A stretch of 64,000 nucleotides of DNA from the NCBI RefSeq assembly GCF_028288205.1, contig NZ_JAQBOD010000012.1, forward strand, positions 1 through 64,000. The letters run 5' to 3'. This stretch comes from Mucilaginibacter sp. (GTDB lineage: Bacteria; Bacteroidota; Bacteroidia; Sphingobacteriales; Sphingobacteriaceae). Below are positions 42,839 to 51,303 of the stretch, piece after piece. Within the stretch, counting starts at the first letter, position 1. Every line of letters begins with the position of its first letter. The notes below the pieces were generated by a model. The model searched no databases, was not told the origin of the DNA, and saw only the letters and a list, made by a program, of their open reading frames with translations. A program made the position numbers and the translations under genes.

Positions 42839-44836
42839 ATGAAATTAAAATTTACCCTCCTGGGCCTTGCCCTGTTTTTAGCTATTGCCTCACGGGCGCA
42901 AAGAAAACCTCGCAATACCGGTAACGATACCATAAGTTCAAATTACGTTCCTTCTAACTTATTTTCGCCATCATTTTATACAGAAAAAGGGAATGAGTTC
43001 CATTCTGTTAATGGCGAGCCGGGTTCAAAATACTGGCAAAACCGGGTTGATTATAAGCTACAAGCCAGCATTGATACCATTACCAAAGTTTTAAGCGCTG
43101 ATGAAAACATCACGTATACCAACAACAGCCCCGATGCTTTGCAATATCTATGGCTGCAAATGGATCAAAACACCTATAAAAAAGATGCCCGTTCTAATTT
43201 TGTAACCGGCTTTCAGCCACGGGCTAATCAACATACCAACGGCTACCAGATCGAATCGGTTTACCTGGTGCAAAATGGCAAAACCGAGAAAGCCAATTAT
43301 ATAATTAACGATACCCGCATGCAAATACGGCTGCCAAAAGCATTAACAGCTCATGGCGGAAAGATAAATGTGTTGATTAAATATCATTATACCATACCGG
43401 GCGACTTTGGTGGCCGAACAGATTATGCCACAACCAAAAACGGAAAGATCTATGAAATTGCACAATGGTTCCCCCGGATGTGTGTTTATGATGATTCGCA
43501 GGGCTGGGATACGCTGCCATTTTTGGGTGCGGGCGAGTTTTACTTCGAATACGGCGATATTGATTATAGTGTAACTGTGCCCTGGGACGTGATAGTAGCC
43601 GGATCGGGCGAGTTGGTTAACCCGACCGAAGTATTAACAGCTAAACAGATCAGCCGGTTGGCACAGGCACGTAATAGTGATAAAACTATTATGATAAGAA
43701 CACAGGCAGAAGTAAACGATCCATCTTCCCGTCCGGTTCATAAAGGAACGCTTACCTGGCATTTTAAAATGTTTAACACGCGCGATGTTGCTTTTGGCGC
43801 ATCTAAGGCCTATATCTGGGACGCTGCAAGGGTTAACCTGCCGGGCGGTAAAAAATCAATGGCTATGTCTGTTTATCCTGTTGAAAGTGCCGGTAAAGAC
43901 AAATGGGACAGGGCCACAGAGCATTTAAAACATTCAATAGAATATTTCTCAGAAAAATGGTTTACCTACCCTTACCCTGTTGCTATTAATGAAGCCGGTA
44001 TTGCCGGTGGTATGGAATATCCGGGAATTATTTTTGATGGTATTGACGATAGCGGAAAAGAGCTATTCTGGATAACCGCGCATGAGATAGGCCATAATTG
44101 GTTCCCGATGATAGTTGGGTCGGATGAGCGCCGGTATGGCTGGATGGATGAAGGTTTTAATACATTTATTGATGTATATGCTTCTGACATAGTAAATCAT
44201 GGGGAGTTTGCTCCCAAACGCGATGGCGAATATGCGCCCAAAGGCGGTAACCCGGCCGATGAGATCATCCCTACCATACTTGACCCTGATGCGGTTACCA
44301 TAATGACAGCAGCTGATGCCACGCCTGAAAAATACCGCCATACTATCGTTTACTTTAAAGCCGCGTTTGGACTGATATTATTACGTGAGCAAATTTTAGG
44401 TAAAGACAGGTTTGATTATGCGTTTAAAAACTATATCCATAAATGGGCCTATAAACATCCGCAGCCAAATGATTTCTTCAGATCGATGGAGAATGGCGCT
44501 GGTGAGGACCTGTCATGGTTCTGGAAGGGCTGGTACTATAACAATTACAAGCTCGACCTTGCCCTGATAAGCGCAAAATATGTGAATGGCGACGCTAAAA
44601 ACGGCATCCAGGTAATTGTAGCCAACAAGGAACCAATGGCCATGCCTTTTACTGTTGAAGTAAAACTAAAAAACGGCAGCAAACAGCGCATGTATTTACC
44701 GGTTGAAACCTGGATACAAAATAAAGCTACCACATTTACTATAGCAACTACTACCGAAGCAGAATCTGTAACCATTGATCCGGATAATGCTTTGCCTGAT
44801 ATTAACAGAGGGAATAATAGTTTGAAGGTGAAGTAA
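42839..44836 (+). CDS. M1-family metallopeptidase (exported)
   Basis: A 665-residue zinc aminopeptidase-like protein with a signal peptide (LKFTLLGLALFLAIAS, cleavage near RAQ). The zinc site is complete: H415-E-x-x-H419 (HEIGHNW) and E438 (MDEGFNTF), with the family GGMEYPG segment about 70 residues upstream. N-terminal residues 40-250 form the beta-sheet domain, and the C-terminus is shorter than in classical PepN. It should cleave N-terminal residues from peptides in the periplasm or outside. It converges on maf across a family A repeat. Confidence 0.92.
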   Translation: MKLKFTLLGLALFLAIASRAQRKPRNTGNDTISSNYVPSNLFSPSFYTEKGNEFHSVNGEPGSKYWQNRVDYKLQASIDTITKVLSADENITYTNNSPDALQYLWLQMDQNTYKKDARSNFVTGFQPRANQHTNGYQIESVYLVQNGKTEKANYIINDTRMQIRLPKALTAHGGKINVLIKYHYTIPGDFGGRTDYATTKNGKIYEIAQWFPRMCVYDDSQGWDTLPFLGAGEFYFEYGDIDYSVTVPWDVIVAGSGELVNPTEVLTAKQISRLAQARNSDKTIMIRTQAEVNDPSSRPVHKGTLTWHFKMFNTRDVAFGASKAYIWDAARVNLPGGKKSMAMSVYPVESAGKDKWDRATEHLKHSIEYFSEKWFTYPYPVAINEAGIAGGMEYPGIIFDGIDDSGKELFWITAHEIGHNWFPMIVGSDERRYGWMDEGFNTFIDVYASDIVNHGEFAPKRDGEYAPKGGNPADEIIPTILDPDAVTIMTAADATPEKYRHTIVYFKAAFGLILLREQILGKDRFDYAFKNYIHKWAYKHPQPNDFFRSMENGAGEDLSWFWKGWYYNNYKLDLALISAKYVNGDAKNGIQVIVANKEPMAMPFTVEVKLKNGSKQRMYLPVETWIQNKATTFTIATTTEAESVTIDPDNALPDINRGNNSLKVK

Positions 44837-44849
44837 TGCATTCCTCGCG

Positions 44850-45002
44850 CGCGTCATTGCGAGAAACGAAGCAATCTCTGCATTTGCAAGTCAATAGAAA
44901 GATGTTGTTTTGAGACTATGATCGATAATGTTGTCTTTAAGAAAGGCCCTTGTCTGATTGATTAGCGTGCTTAGAGATTGCTTCGTTTCTCGCAATGACG
45001 CG
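44850..45002. repeat. dispersed palindromic repeat, family A copy 7 (long form)
   Basis: CGCGTCATTGCGAGAAACGA and TCGTTTCTCGCAATGACGCG are perfect inverted ends 153 bp apart. Both arms carry the same substitution (GAGAAAC/GTTTCTC), so they changed together. The centre is long and differs from the short copies. Confidence 0.93.
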
Positions 45003-45014
45003 AAGTTTTTTGTT

Positions 45015-45581
45015 TTATAATCTTACCAACGCCTGGTGCAACTTCTCTGTAGGTAAACCAACCACATTGGTATAAGAACCATTTATCTTAACAATACCGG
45101 TTACCCCTACCCACTCCTGTATGCCATACGAGCCTGCTTTATCCATAGGCTTATATTTGGTTACATAGTTGGTGATCTCATCGGCTGTAAGCGTACGGAA
45201 GGTAACATCAGACACATCATAAAAACTATGGTACTGATGTTTATAAAACAAACAAACCCCGGTAATAACCTGGTGTACTTTGCCCGATAGCAGTTGAAGC
45301 ATTTCGATAGCGTGCTCTTCCGTTTCGGGCTTACCTAAAATATGGCCGTCAATACTTACAATGGTATCTGCAGTAAGTACCACTTCATTGCCAACAATTT
45401 CATCAAATGCAGCAGCCTTTTTTTGGGCGATGTAAACGGCGATCTCCTCGGGCATTAAATTATCGGGGTATGATTCATCCACCTCTTTCAGCACAATGCG
45501 GAAATCAAGATCCATTAGTTTTAACAGTTCTTGCCTGCGTGGCGATTTAGAGGCTAATATTATGGGCGGAAATTTATTCAT
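45015..45581 (-). CDS. maf: Maf-family nucleoside triphosphate pyrophosphatase
   Basis: House-cleaning hydrolase of dTTP, UTP or modified nucleotides. The 188-residue protein shows the signature LASKSPRRQELL near the N-terminus, the catalytic ADTIVSID near 69, and GKPETEEHAIEML. The YhdE-like (dTTP/UTP) group is most likely from overall form; this is not decisive. It is divergent from the ArsR gene at 45744. Confidence 0.92.
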   Translation of the reverse strand: MNKFPPIILASKSPRRQELLKLMDLDFRIVLKEVDESYPDNLMPEEIAVYIAQKKAAAFDEIVGNEVVLTADTIVSIDGHILGKPETEEHAIEMLQLLSGKVHQVITGVCLFYKHQYHSFYDVSDVTFRTLTADEITNYVTKYKPMDKAGSYGIQEWVGVTGIVKINGSYTNVVGLPTEKLHQALVRL

Positions 45582-45676
45582 TTTTACTTTTAGTAGTTGC
45601 GCAATAAAGATAATGGTTTCATTAAGATGGTGAAACAGGGCGAAAACTCAAATTTTAAAAAAAATCAAGAAAAAAA

Positions 45677-45707
45677 TTGCGAAACCGAAAAGTTGCACAT
45701 ATATTTG
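45677..45707 (+). promoter_or_regulatory. promoter of the second ArsR-SRPBCC operon
   Basis: TTG (45677-45679), a 20-base spacer and TATATTTG (45700-45707) give the same geometry as the promoter at 15267. Confidence 0.75.
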
Positions 45708-45720
45708 CAACCGATTGGTT
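45683..45720 (+). promoter_or_regulatory. paired AACC-N4-GGTT operators of the second ArsR operon
   Basis: AACC-GAAA-AGTT (45683-45694, one mismatch) and AACC-GATT-GGTT (45709-45720) start 26 bp apart, exactly as at 15273-15310. Both regulators therefore probably read the same half-site. Confidence 0.7.
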
Positions 45721-45743
45721 TCTTAAATTAACCGTCAGAACAA

Positions 45744-46064
45744 ATGAGAAGAGATATTTTCCAGGCAATTGCAGACCCGACAAGGAGGGCAATCATAACC
45801 TTAATTGCATTGCAGGCTATGACTCCTAATGCCCTTGCCGAACATTTCGATACAACCCGGCAAGCGGTTTCTAAACATCTACGCATTTTGACAGAGTGCG
45901 AACTGATTAAACAAGAACACAAAGGCAGAGAAATTTATTACCTACTTGAAATAGACAAAATGAAAGAAATTGACAAATGGATTGAGCAGTTCCGCAAAAT
46001 TTGGGAGACCCGTTTCAACCAACTCGACGATTTATTATCAACAATTAAAAAACAGAAAAAATGA
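45744..46064 (+). CDS. ArsR-family winged-helix repressor, paralogue
   Basis: A 106-residue repressor with [20 protein letters not shown] at the N-terminus and the recognition helix [20 protein letters not shown]. No metal-binding cysteine motif is present. It resembles the ArsR protein at 15329 closely and has the same operator layout. Its stop overlaps the next start (ATGA), so it is coupled to the SRPBCC gene. Confidence 0.92.
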   Translation: MRRDIFQAIADPTRRAIITLIALQAMTPNALAEHFDTTRQAVSKHLRILTECELIKQEHKGREIYYLLEIDKMKEIDKWIEQFRKIWETRFNQLDDLLSTIKKQKK

Positions 46065-46561
46065 AAAACAATTTGCTATTTGATTTTACCGTTGACAAAA
46101 CAACCAAAACGGTATTCGTAAACAGAGAATTTGCTGCCGGCCTGCCGCTGGTATGGGACGCTTTTACCAAACAAGAAATTCTTGACCAATGGTGGGCACC
46201 TAAACCCTGGCTGGCAAAAACAAAGATTATGAATTTTGAAGTTGGCGGCCGAAGATTTTATGCAATGGTAAGCCCGGAAGGACAAGAGCATTGGTCAATT
46301 CAGAAATATACTTCAATTAGTCCAATTACCAATTTCAAAATGTGGAATGCTTTTGCTGACAAAGATGAAAACCCTGAATTGCCAGGCTCTGATTGGGATT
46401 TTACCTTCAGCGAACAAAACGGAACGACAAAAGTCAGTATTACTATTTACAATGAATCCCTTGCCCGTATGGAAAAGATGATTGAAATGGGCTTCCAGGG
46501 AGGATTTACTATGGGCTTACAACAGTTGGACGAACTACTATTAACATTAAAGAATAAGTAA
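46061..46561 (+). CDS. SRPBCC / AHSA1-domain protein, paralogue
   Basis: A 166-residue START-like protein. It contains [20 protein letters not shown], typical of AHSA1, and ends [17 protein letters not shown]. It is coupled to the ArsR gene by a four-base overlap. Compared with the 140-residue protein at 15673 it has an N-terminal extension of about 15 residues and probably a different ligand pocket. Downstream, a small gene and a RibD-C-like gene run in the same direction and may belong to this transcript. Confidence 0.88.
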   Translation: MKNNLLFDFTVDKTTKTVFVNREFAAGLPLVWDAFTKQEILDQWWAPKPWLAKTKIMNFEVGGRRFYAMVSPEGQEHWSIQKYTSISPITNFKMWNAFADKDENPELPGSDWDFTFSEQNGTTKVSITIYNESLARMEKMIEMGFQGGFTMGLQQLDELLLTLKNK

Positions 46562-46609
46562 GTATAACGACCAAAAAATACAAGCAGCGTAAACAATAAT
46601 TGTTAATAA

Positions 46610-46819
46610 ATGGTTGAAGTATTTAAAACAAATGTTCAGAAAAAGGCACAAAGCAAAATGCTGCTTTGTGTTTTGTCTGAAGCATTCCCATTGTTTAAAA
46701 TCAATTTCGACCTTGAAGATTGTGATAAGGTGCTTAGAGTGGACGGAGACAATATAGAGGCGTTAAACGTGATGATACTTGTAAAGCAGCATGGCTTTAA
46801 GTGTGAGGTGTTAGATTAA
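46610..46819 (+). CDS. small hypothetical protein (HMA-like fold possible)
   Basis: A 69-residue protein with two cysteines (one near residue 25, one in the segment DLEDCDKVLRV near 38). The strand-helix-strand pattern and size resemble heavy-metal-associated ferredoxin-like domains, but no CxxC metal site is present. Similar small proteins are common in Bacteroidota (from memory). It lies 48 bases after the SRPBCC gene and 42 before the RibD-C-like gene, so it may be part of one operon. Function unknown. Confidence 0.7.
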   Translation: MVEVFKTNVQKKAQSKMLLCVLSEAFPLFKINFDLEDCDKVLRVDGDNIEALNVMILVKQHGFKCEVLD

Positions 46820-46861
46820 CAGCAGTGCGGCGTCAGCACTATAATCACTGACGACATACAC

Positions 46862-47455
46862 ATGAGAAAAATAATTGTGTTAGAATTTATTTCATTAGAT
46901 GGAGTAATGCAAGCACCCGGCGGACCTGAGGAAGACACATCAGGCGGTTTCAAATATGGCGGTTGGAGCGCACCGTATGATGACGAAGTTTCTGGTAAGG
47001 CCATGCAAAAACAGATGGAACCTGCAGATATTCTCCTGGGCAGAAAAACATTTGAGATTTTTGCCGACTTCTGGCCGAAACATGCGGACCATTGGCCAGG
47101 CATCAATGATGTCACAAAATATGTCCTATCCAACACCATGAAAAAGTCAGATTGGAAAAACACAGTGTTCCTCGAAAGTGTGGCAGATATCGAAAAGCTC
47201 AAAAATTCGGAAGGATCCGACATCAAAGTTTGGGGCAGCGGCGAGCTTGTTCAGCTACTACTGAAGCATGATCTGGTGGATGAACTCTGGCTCAAAATTT
47301 ACCCGGTAACTCTTGGTCAGGGGAAGAAAATATTTGACAATGGCACCATTCCGGCAGCATTTACAGTAACAGAAAGTGCTGTTACACCAAGCGGAGTTAT
47401 CTTTATTAATTACAAACGAGCCGGAGAAGTTAAGACAGGCACTATTGGAGCTTAA
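46862..47455 (+). CDS. dihydrofolate-reductase-family (RibD C-terminal) protein
   Basis: A 197-residue protein of the RibD C-terminal/DHFR-like fold. It starts IIVLEFISLDGVMQAPGGPE and contains ILLGRKTFEIFADFWP and DIKVWGSGELVQLLLKHDLV, all hallmarks of this NADPH-binding group. True RibD deaminase-reductase has another domain, absent here, so a role in riboflavin synthesis is unlikely. The substrate is unknown. It sits at the end of the ArsR-SRPBCC-small protein series. Confidence 0.88.
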   Translation: MRKIIVLEFISLDGVMQAPGGPEEDTSGGFKYGGWSAPYDDEVSGKAMQKQMEPADILLGRKTFEIFADFWPKHADHWPGINDVTKYVLSNTMKKSDWKNTVFLESVADIEKLKNSEGSDIKVWGSGELVQLLLKHDLVDELWLKIYPVTLGQGKKIFDNGTIPAAFTVTESAVTPSGVIFINYKRAGEVKTGTIGA

Positions 47456-47719
47456 GAGAATAGCTAAAACAATTTTCAGGAGACTTTGGCCATTCACGAT
47501 TTCCCAAATATGAGTTCTTAATACGAGGCATCATTTGAAAAAAAATTAAAAAAGCAGTTAAAAGCAAGCGAAAAAGTTAGTTTTTTGTTCCTTTCAAAAT
47601 GAGCGAAGGCATCAGCTGGTTAACTTTAAGATTGCGGCGATTATATAATTTTAGTCCCTAACATAATGGTAAGCTGGTTGTTATTGCGTAACTATAGCTT
47701 TATAGCTTGTTAAATAACC

Positions 47720-48979
47720 ATGAGCAAAGTTTTCACCATTACAGAAGGTTTAGAGAATATGGGTGCCTTGCGCACCGGTGGGCAGGGCTCGGTTTATAAA
47801 GGCCGCCGCATGGGCCCCATTATAAGTGCCGTAAAAATATTGCCAACCCCCATTTTTACCGAAGATAAAAGCGATAAGAACCTCAAAGCTTTTGAAAATG
47901 AGGTTACCAAACTAAAAAAGGTGAATGAGGTGCCCAACCCCAACGTGGTCAAGATATTAAATTCTGGCCTTACTGAAAGCGGTTCTTTCCCTTTTATCGA
48001 GATGGAATATATTGACGGCCCCGATCTGGAAGAATTGTTGAAACCGCCGCATGAAAAAATATTCACCATCAATGAGACCCTCAAGGTTGCCGACCAATTG
48101 GCTAATGCACTGTCGCATTGCCATAAGCTTGGGGTTAAACATGGCGATGTTAAAAGCAATAATGTAAAATATAATATCCATTCGGGCAACTATGTGCTGC
48201 TTGACTTTGGGATGGCCATCATGTCTGACGAGCAACGGCGCACCAGCATGCGCCATGCAGGTGCCATTGAATTTATGGCTCCCGAACAGAACACCGGGGC
48301 CATGCTTTTTCAAACAGATATTTATAGCTACGGCGTAATTTTATATGAATTGCTGGCGGGGCAAGTACCCTTTCCGCTGGCAGATAACGGCGAAACATCG
48401 CGCAATGCGGTGATGATTGCTCACATGGAGTCTGCAGTACCTGATCTGAAGGCACTTAGGCGCAAAAATTTGCCGAATTCTTGGTCGGTTACTAAAAAAG
48501 AACAGGAGATGCAGGTGCCCGCGCAAGTGCTGCAGGTAATTTATAAATGCCTGGAAAAAGACCCGAAAAAAAGGTTTGCTCATGGTGAGCAATTGCAAGC
48601 GGCATTGCTACAGCACCAGCCGAAGTCAGATTCAACAACAATTCAAGCTGCCGCCTCTGGCAACAACATAAGTCTTCCCCGTCGGGTATTTTTTGGCGGA
48701 CTTACAATTTTTTTGCTCGCGGTTACGTTTGCGCTGGTGGGCCTATTCCATAAAAAGGTAGAATACCTAACCGTTACTCCATATCAACCTTTTTGGGTAA
48801 CCTTTCCAAAATACAGGCCTAAGATAGTACAGTACTCCAAATTAAATACCGATACGATACTATACGAAAGCCTAACAGCCCGCGACAGTGCAAAACTGGC
48901 TAACTACAAGCGGACACTTATCCGTTCGCATAAAAAATATGCGAAGCCGAAAAGAAAGAAGTTCTTAGGATTATTCTAA
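47720..48979 (+). CDS. Ser/Thr protein kinase with one transmembrane helix
   Basis: A 419-residue Hanks-type kinase. The glycine loop is RTGGQGSVYKG (18-28), the ATP lysine K39, the catalytic loop HGDVKSNN (141-148), DFG at 162-164 and APE at 187-189. The catalytic loop is HGD instead of HRD, a non-RD kinase that does not need activation-loop phosphorylation in the usual way. After a linker, a membrane helix (about 323-343) leads to a basic external tail of about 75 residues with no sensor domain recognised. The gene stands alone, without a cognate phosphatase nearby. Confidence 0.9.
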   Translation: MSKVFTITEGLENMGALRTGGQGSVYKGRRMGPIISAVKILPTPIFTEDKSDKNLKAFENEVTKLKKVNEVPNPNVVKILNSGLTESGSFPFIEMEYIDGPDLEELLKPPHEKIFTINETLKVADQLANALSHCHKLGVKHGDVKSNNVKYNIHSGNYVLLDFGMAIMSDEQRRTSMRHAGAIEFMAPEQNTGAMLFQTDIYSYGVILYELLAGQVPFPLADNGETSRNAVMIAHMESAVPDLKALRRKNLPNSWSVTKKEQEMQVPAQVLQVIYKCLEKDPKKRFAHGEQLQAALLQHQPKSDSTTIQAAASGNNISLPRRVFFGGLTIFLLAVTFALVGLFHKKVEYLTVTPYQPFWVTFPKYRPKIVQYSKLNTDTILYESLTARDSAKLANYKRTLIRSHKKYAKPKRKKFLGLF

Positions 48980-49036
48980 AGGGATGAAAATAGCTTTGTA
49001 ACAGATTTTCGGATTAAAGTCCTGGTGACTTAACTC

Positions 49037-49125
49037 TCTGCGTTACTTTGTGACTTCTTTGTGGACTTCGTGGTAAAAATTTAACCGCTAAGACCTCAAA
49101 GGAGACACAGAGATCACAAAGACCA
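49037..49125. repeat. inverted repeat of the CTTTGTGG / CCACAAAG-like type
   Basis: CTCTGCGTTACTTTGTGACT and the right arm GACACAGAGATCACAAAGAC are imperfect inverted copies around AAAAATTTAACC. It lies between the kinase gene and kdsC, which converge. Confidence 0.65.
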
Positions 49126-49177
49126 AATATTATTTCGTTAACCGCACCTTTGTTGGTGTTATGATTAGATAGTAGAT

Positions 49178-49699
49178 TTACCAGCTATAAGATTCTTCAC
49201 TCATCCACTTATCCTGTACTTTTAGTACTTTCTCTATCACATCGCGGGCGCAGCCTTTACCTCCGCCGTAAGGCGAAACATATAAACTAAGCGCTTTCAC
49301 TTCTTCGGCAGCGTCGGCGGGGCAAACCGGTAATCCGGCTAATTTCATTACGCCCAGATCAGGTATATCATCGCCCATGTACAGCACATTATTAGGCAAG
49401 ATATGCTTTGCCTCCAGGTAATCTTTAAACTTATTGACTTTTATATGAGCGCCTATAAACACATCAGTAATACCCAGGCTGTTTAAACGATATATAGCAG
49501 TTTTTGAGCGACTGCCTGAAATTGCACAAACATTATAACCGCATTTTACAGCCAGCTGCAAAGCATAACCATCCTTAATATTAAAAGCACGTGTTTGTTC
49601 GCCGGTCTCCGTAACAAATACAGAACCATCTGTTAATACTCCATCAACATCAAAAATAAAGGTGGTAATATCTTTTAGCTTGGTTAAAAATGATTCCAT
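49178..49699 (-). CDS. kdsC: KDO 8-phosphate phosphatase (KdsC-like HAD protein)
   Basis: Removes phosphate from 3-deoxy-D-manno-octulosonate 8-phosphate, giving KDO for LPS. The 173-residue HAD protein has D17-V-D19 in FDVDGVLTDGS, the KDGYALQLAVKCG segment, and LYMGDDIPDLGVMKLAG. The small size without a cap domain is normal for the tetrameric KdsC family. N-acylneuraminate-9-phosphatase-like proteins are the main alternative. It is last on the minus strand after iscX and fdx. Confidence 0.9.
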   Translation of the reverse strand: MESFLTKLKDITTFIFDVDGVLTDGSVFVTETGEQTRAFNIKDGYALQLAVKCGYNVCAISGSRSKTAIYRLNSLGITDVFIGAHIKVNKFKDYLEAKHILPNNVLYMGDDIPDLGVMKLAGLPVCPADAAEEVKALSLYVSPYGGGKGCARDVIEKVLKVQDKWMSEESYSW

Positions 49700-49736
49700 T
49701 ATTTGATTACACTGATTTTATAAATGATTACACCGA

Positions 49737-49979
49737 TTACTGATTATCCCGCCATTCATAAACCCAGGCAGATTGAATTTGTTCCAGGTGGCCCTCAGTT
49801 GATTGTTCGCGTGTGCCTTCAAAATTTGGCAGTGAAAGTACCCATTCTAAAAGATCGGTAAATCGGATGCGGTATATTTTTGATTCATTAAAATCATCGC
49901 CAAACTTTTCATAAAGCGACATGGCAATATCTTCATGGTCGTTCCAATGTATCGGCAAGGCAAATTTATCGTCTGTCAT
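49737..49979 (-). CDS. iscX: Fe-S assembly protein IscX
   Basis: A small acidic protein of 80 residues that modulates iron delivery to the cysteine desulfurase IscS. The pattern IHWNDHEDIAMSLYEKFGDD and RIRFTDLLEWVLSLPNFEG matches the IscX fold. It follows fdx on the same strand, the order seen in the E. coli isc operon, although iscS, iscU and hscAB are not here. Confidence 0.9.
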   Translation of the reverse strand: MTDDKFALPIHWNDHEDIAMSLYEKFGDDFNESKIYRIRFTDLLEWVLSLPNFEGTREQSTEGHLEQIQSAWVYEWRDNQ

Positions 49980-50005
49980 TTTATTATGTTAATACTTATA
50001 ACTTA

Positions 50006-50338
50006 TTAATGCCCCAAAAACTGCGACTGATTTGGCAAAGTAACTTCAATATCGCCTTCAATTATAACACATTGGCAGCCTAATCTTGAATTAATACGCG
50101 GATTGACTGCCCTATCTATAAAATCTTCTTCTTTATCAGAAATTTCCTGGACATTATCCATTCCTTTATTTACATATATATGGCAGGTACTGCAACCGCA
50201 CACGCCGCCACAATTATGTTGAAGCTCAATGCCATTTTCCAGGCATACATCCAACACAGACTCTCCTTCGGCAATAGGCAGTTCAACGGTATCATGCCCC
50301 GCTTCTTCAAAGTTTATCTTTACTTTAAAAATATTCAT
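50006..50338 (-). CDS. fdx: 2Fe-2S ferredoxin (Isc type)
   Basis: A 110-residue electron carrier of the adrenodoxin/Isc group. Cluster cysteines are visible as C-x5-C-x2-C in NCGGVCGCSTCHIY and the last in SRLGCQC. It precedes iscX by 27 bases, implying a shared transcript for Fe-S assembly. It also overlaps the neighbourhood of cytochrome c maturation genes upstream. Confidence 0.92.
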   Translation of the reverse strand: MNIFKVKINFEEAGHDTVELPIAEGESVLDVCLENGIELQHNCGGVCGCSTCHIYVNKGMDNVQEISDKEEDFIDRAVNPRINSRLGCQCVIIEGDIEVTLPNQSQFLGH

Positions 50339-50357
50339 TTCGGCAAAAGTAACAAAA

Positions 50358-51140
50358 TTACTTATCCCCGTGCGGGCCTTTATCCAATTTGATAATATCC
50401 TGACTTAATAAAGTGTAAAGTTCCTGTAAATGAGGTGTATCTTTTAGCAATTGCAGGTGATTATTCATGGTAACTTCGTCATTACGAATAGCAGGGCCGG
50501 TTTGCATGGCTGCGGGCAGGCCAACTTGTACTTTTTCGGCAGTTTCCAATATTAACGGTCTCAGTAATTCAAAATCCAGTTGGTGTTGCGCTAAAATTTG
50601 CTGCGCGATGGTATACAGGTAATTAGGGAAATTGCAGGCGAATACTGCTGCCAGGTGCAAAATTTTGCGCTTAGCGGAATCAATCAGGTAAACTTTATTA
50701 CTTATGGTTTGTGCCAGCGCCGTTAGTTCTGCGGCGATATTTTCATCGGCAGCTTCAATACATAAAGGGACGTTCCTAAAATCAACCTCTTTGGTTTTAC
50801 TAAAAGTTTGCAGTGGGTAAAAAACGCCAACGTTATCAGAAAAAGCCAGCAAAGTATATAGATCTGTAGCGCCTGATGTATGCACCATTAATTTTCGATA
50901 AGGTGCCAATTGTTCTGCTATCAAGCCAATGGTATCATCTTTAATGGCAATAACAAACAGATCGGTTTCCGGATCTACATTGGTGATATCATCAATCGGT
51001 TCAGCCTTTATATGATAAGCAAGCAATGCTGCGTTTTGCATATTACGGCTATAAACCTGCACAATGCGATGCCCGGCATTTTTAAACGCGGCTGCCAAAT
51101 GAGTGGCTATATTGCCCGAACCGATGATTGTGATGCGCAT
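50358..51140 (-). CDS. Rossmann-fold DUF2520 protein
   Basis: A 260-residue NAD(P)-binding protein of the Rossmann-like plus DUF2520 architecture. The N-terminus MRITIIGSGNIATHLAAAFK holds GxGxxA-type nucleotide loop residues 7-12. The C-terminal half is helical (FACNFPNYLYTIAQQILAQH). Relatives resemble ketopantoate or pyrroline-5-carboxylate reductases, but the substrate is unknown. It is on the same strand as fdx and ends 20 bases before it. A long family A repeat lies upstream. Confidence 0.85.
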   Translation of the reverse strand: MRITIIGSGNIATHLAAAFKNAGHRIVQVYSRNMQNAALLAYHIKAEPIDDITNVDPETDLFVIAIKDDTIGLIAEQLAPYRKLMVHTSGATDLYTLLAFSDNVGVFYPLQTFSKTKEVDFRNVPLCIEAADENIAAELTALAQTISNKVYLIDSAKRKILHLAAVFACNFPNYLYTIAQQILAQHQLDFELLRPLILETAEKVQVGLPAAMQTGPAIRNDEVTMNNHLQLLKDTPHLQELYTLLSQDIIKLDKGPHGDK

Positions 51141-51156
51141 AGTTCATTCAAATACG

Positions 51157-51290
51157 CGCGTCATTGCGAGGAACGAAGCAATCTCTTCACTTGCAAATCA
51201 AACACTAAAATGTCTGTCTGGAACGAAAATCAAAGACTTTCTTTATTGAATGTCCTATGTAGAGATTGCTTCGTTCCTCGCAATGACGCG
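51157..51290. repeat. dispersed palindromic repeat, family A copy 8 (long form)
   Basis: CGCGTCATTGCGAGGAACGA and TCGTTCCTCGCAATGACGCG are exact inverted ends. The inner GTCCTATGTAGAGATTGCTT also occurs in copy 9, so the two are close relatives. It splits the ccmF-like gene from the DUF2520 gene. Confidence 0.93.
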
Positions 51291-51303
51291 AGGTTAGTTA
51301 ATA

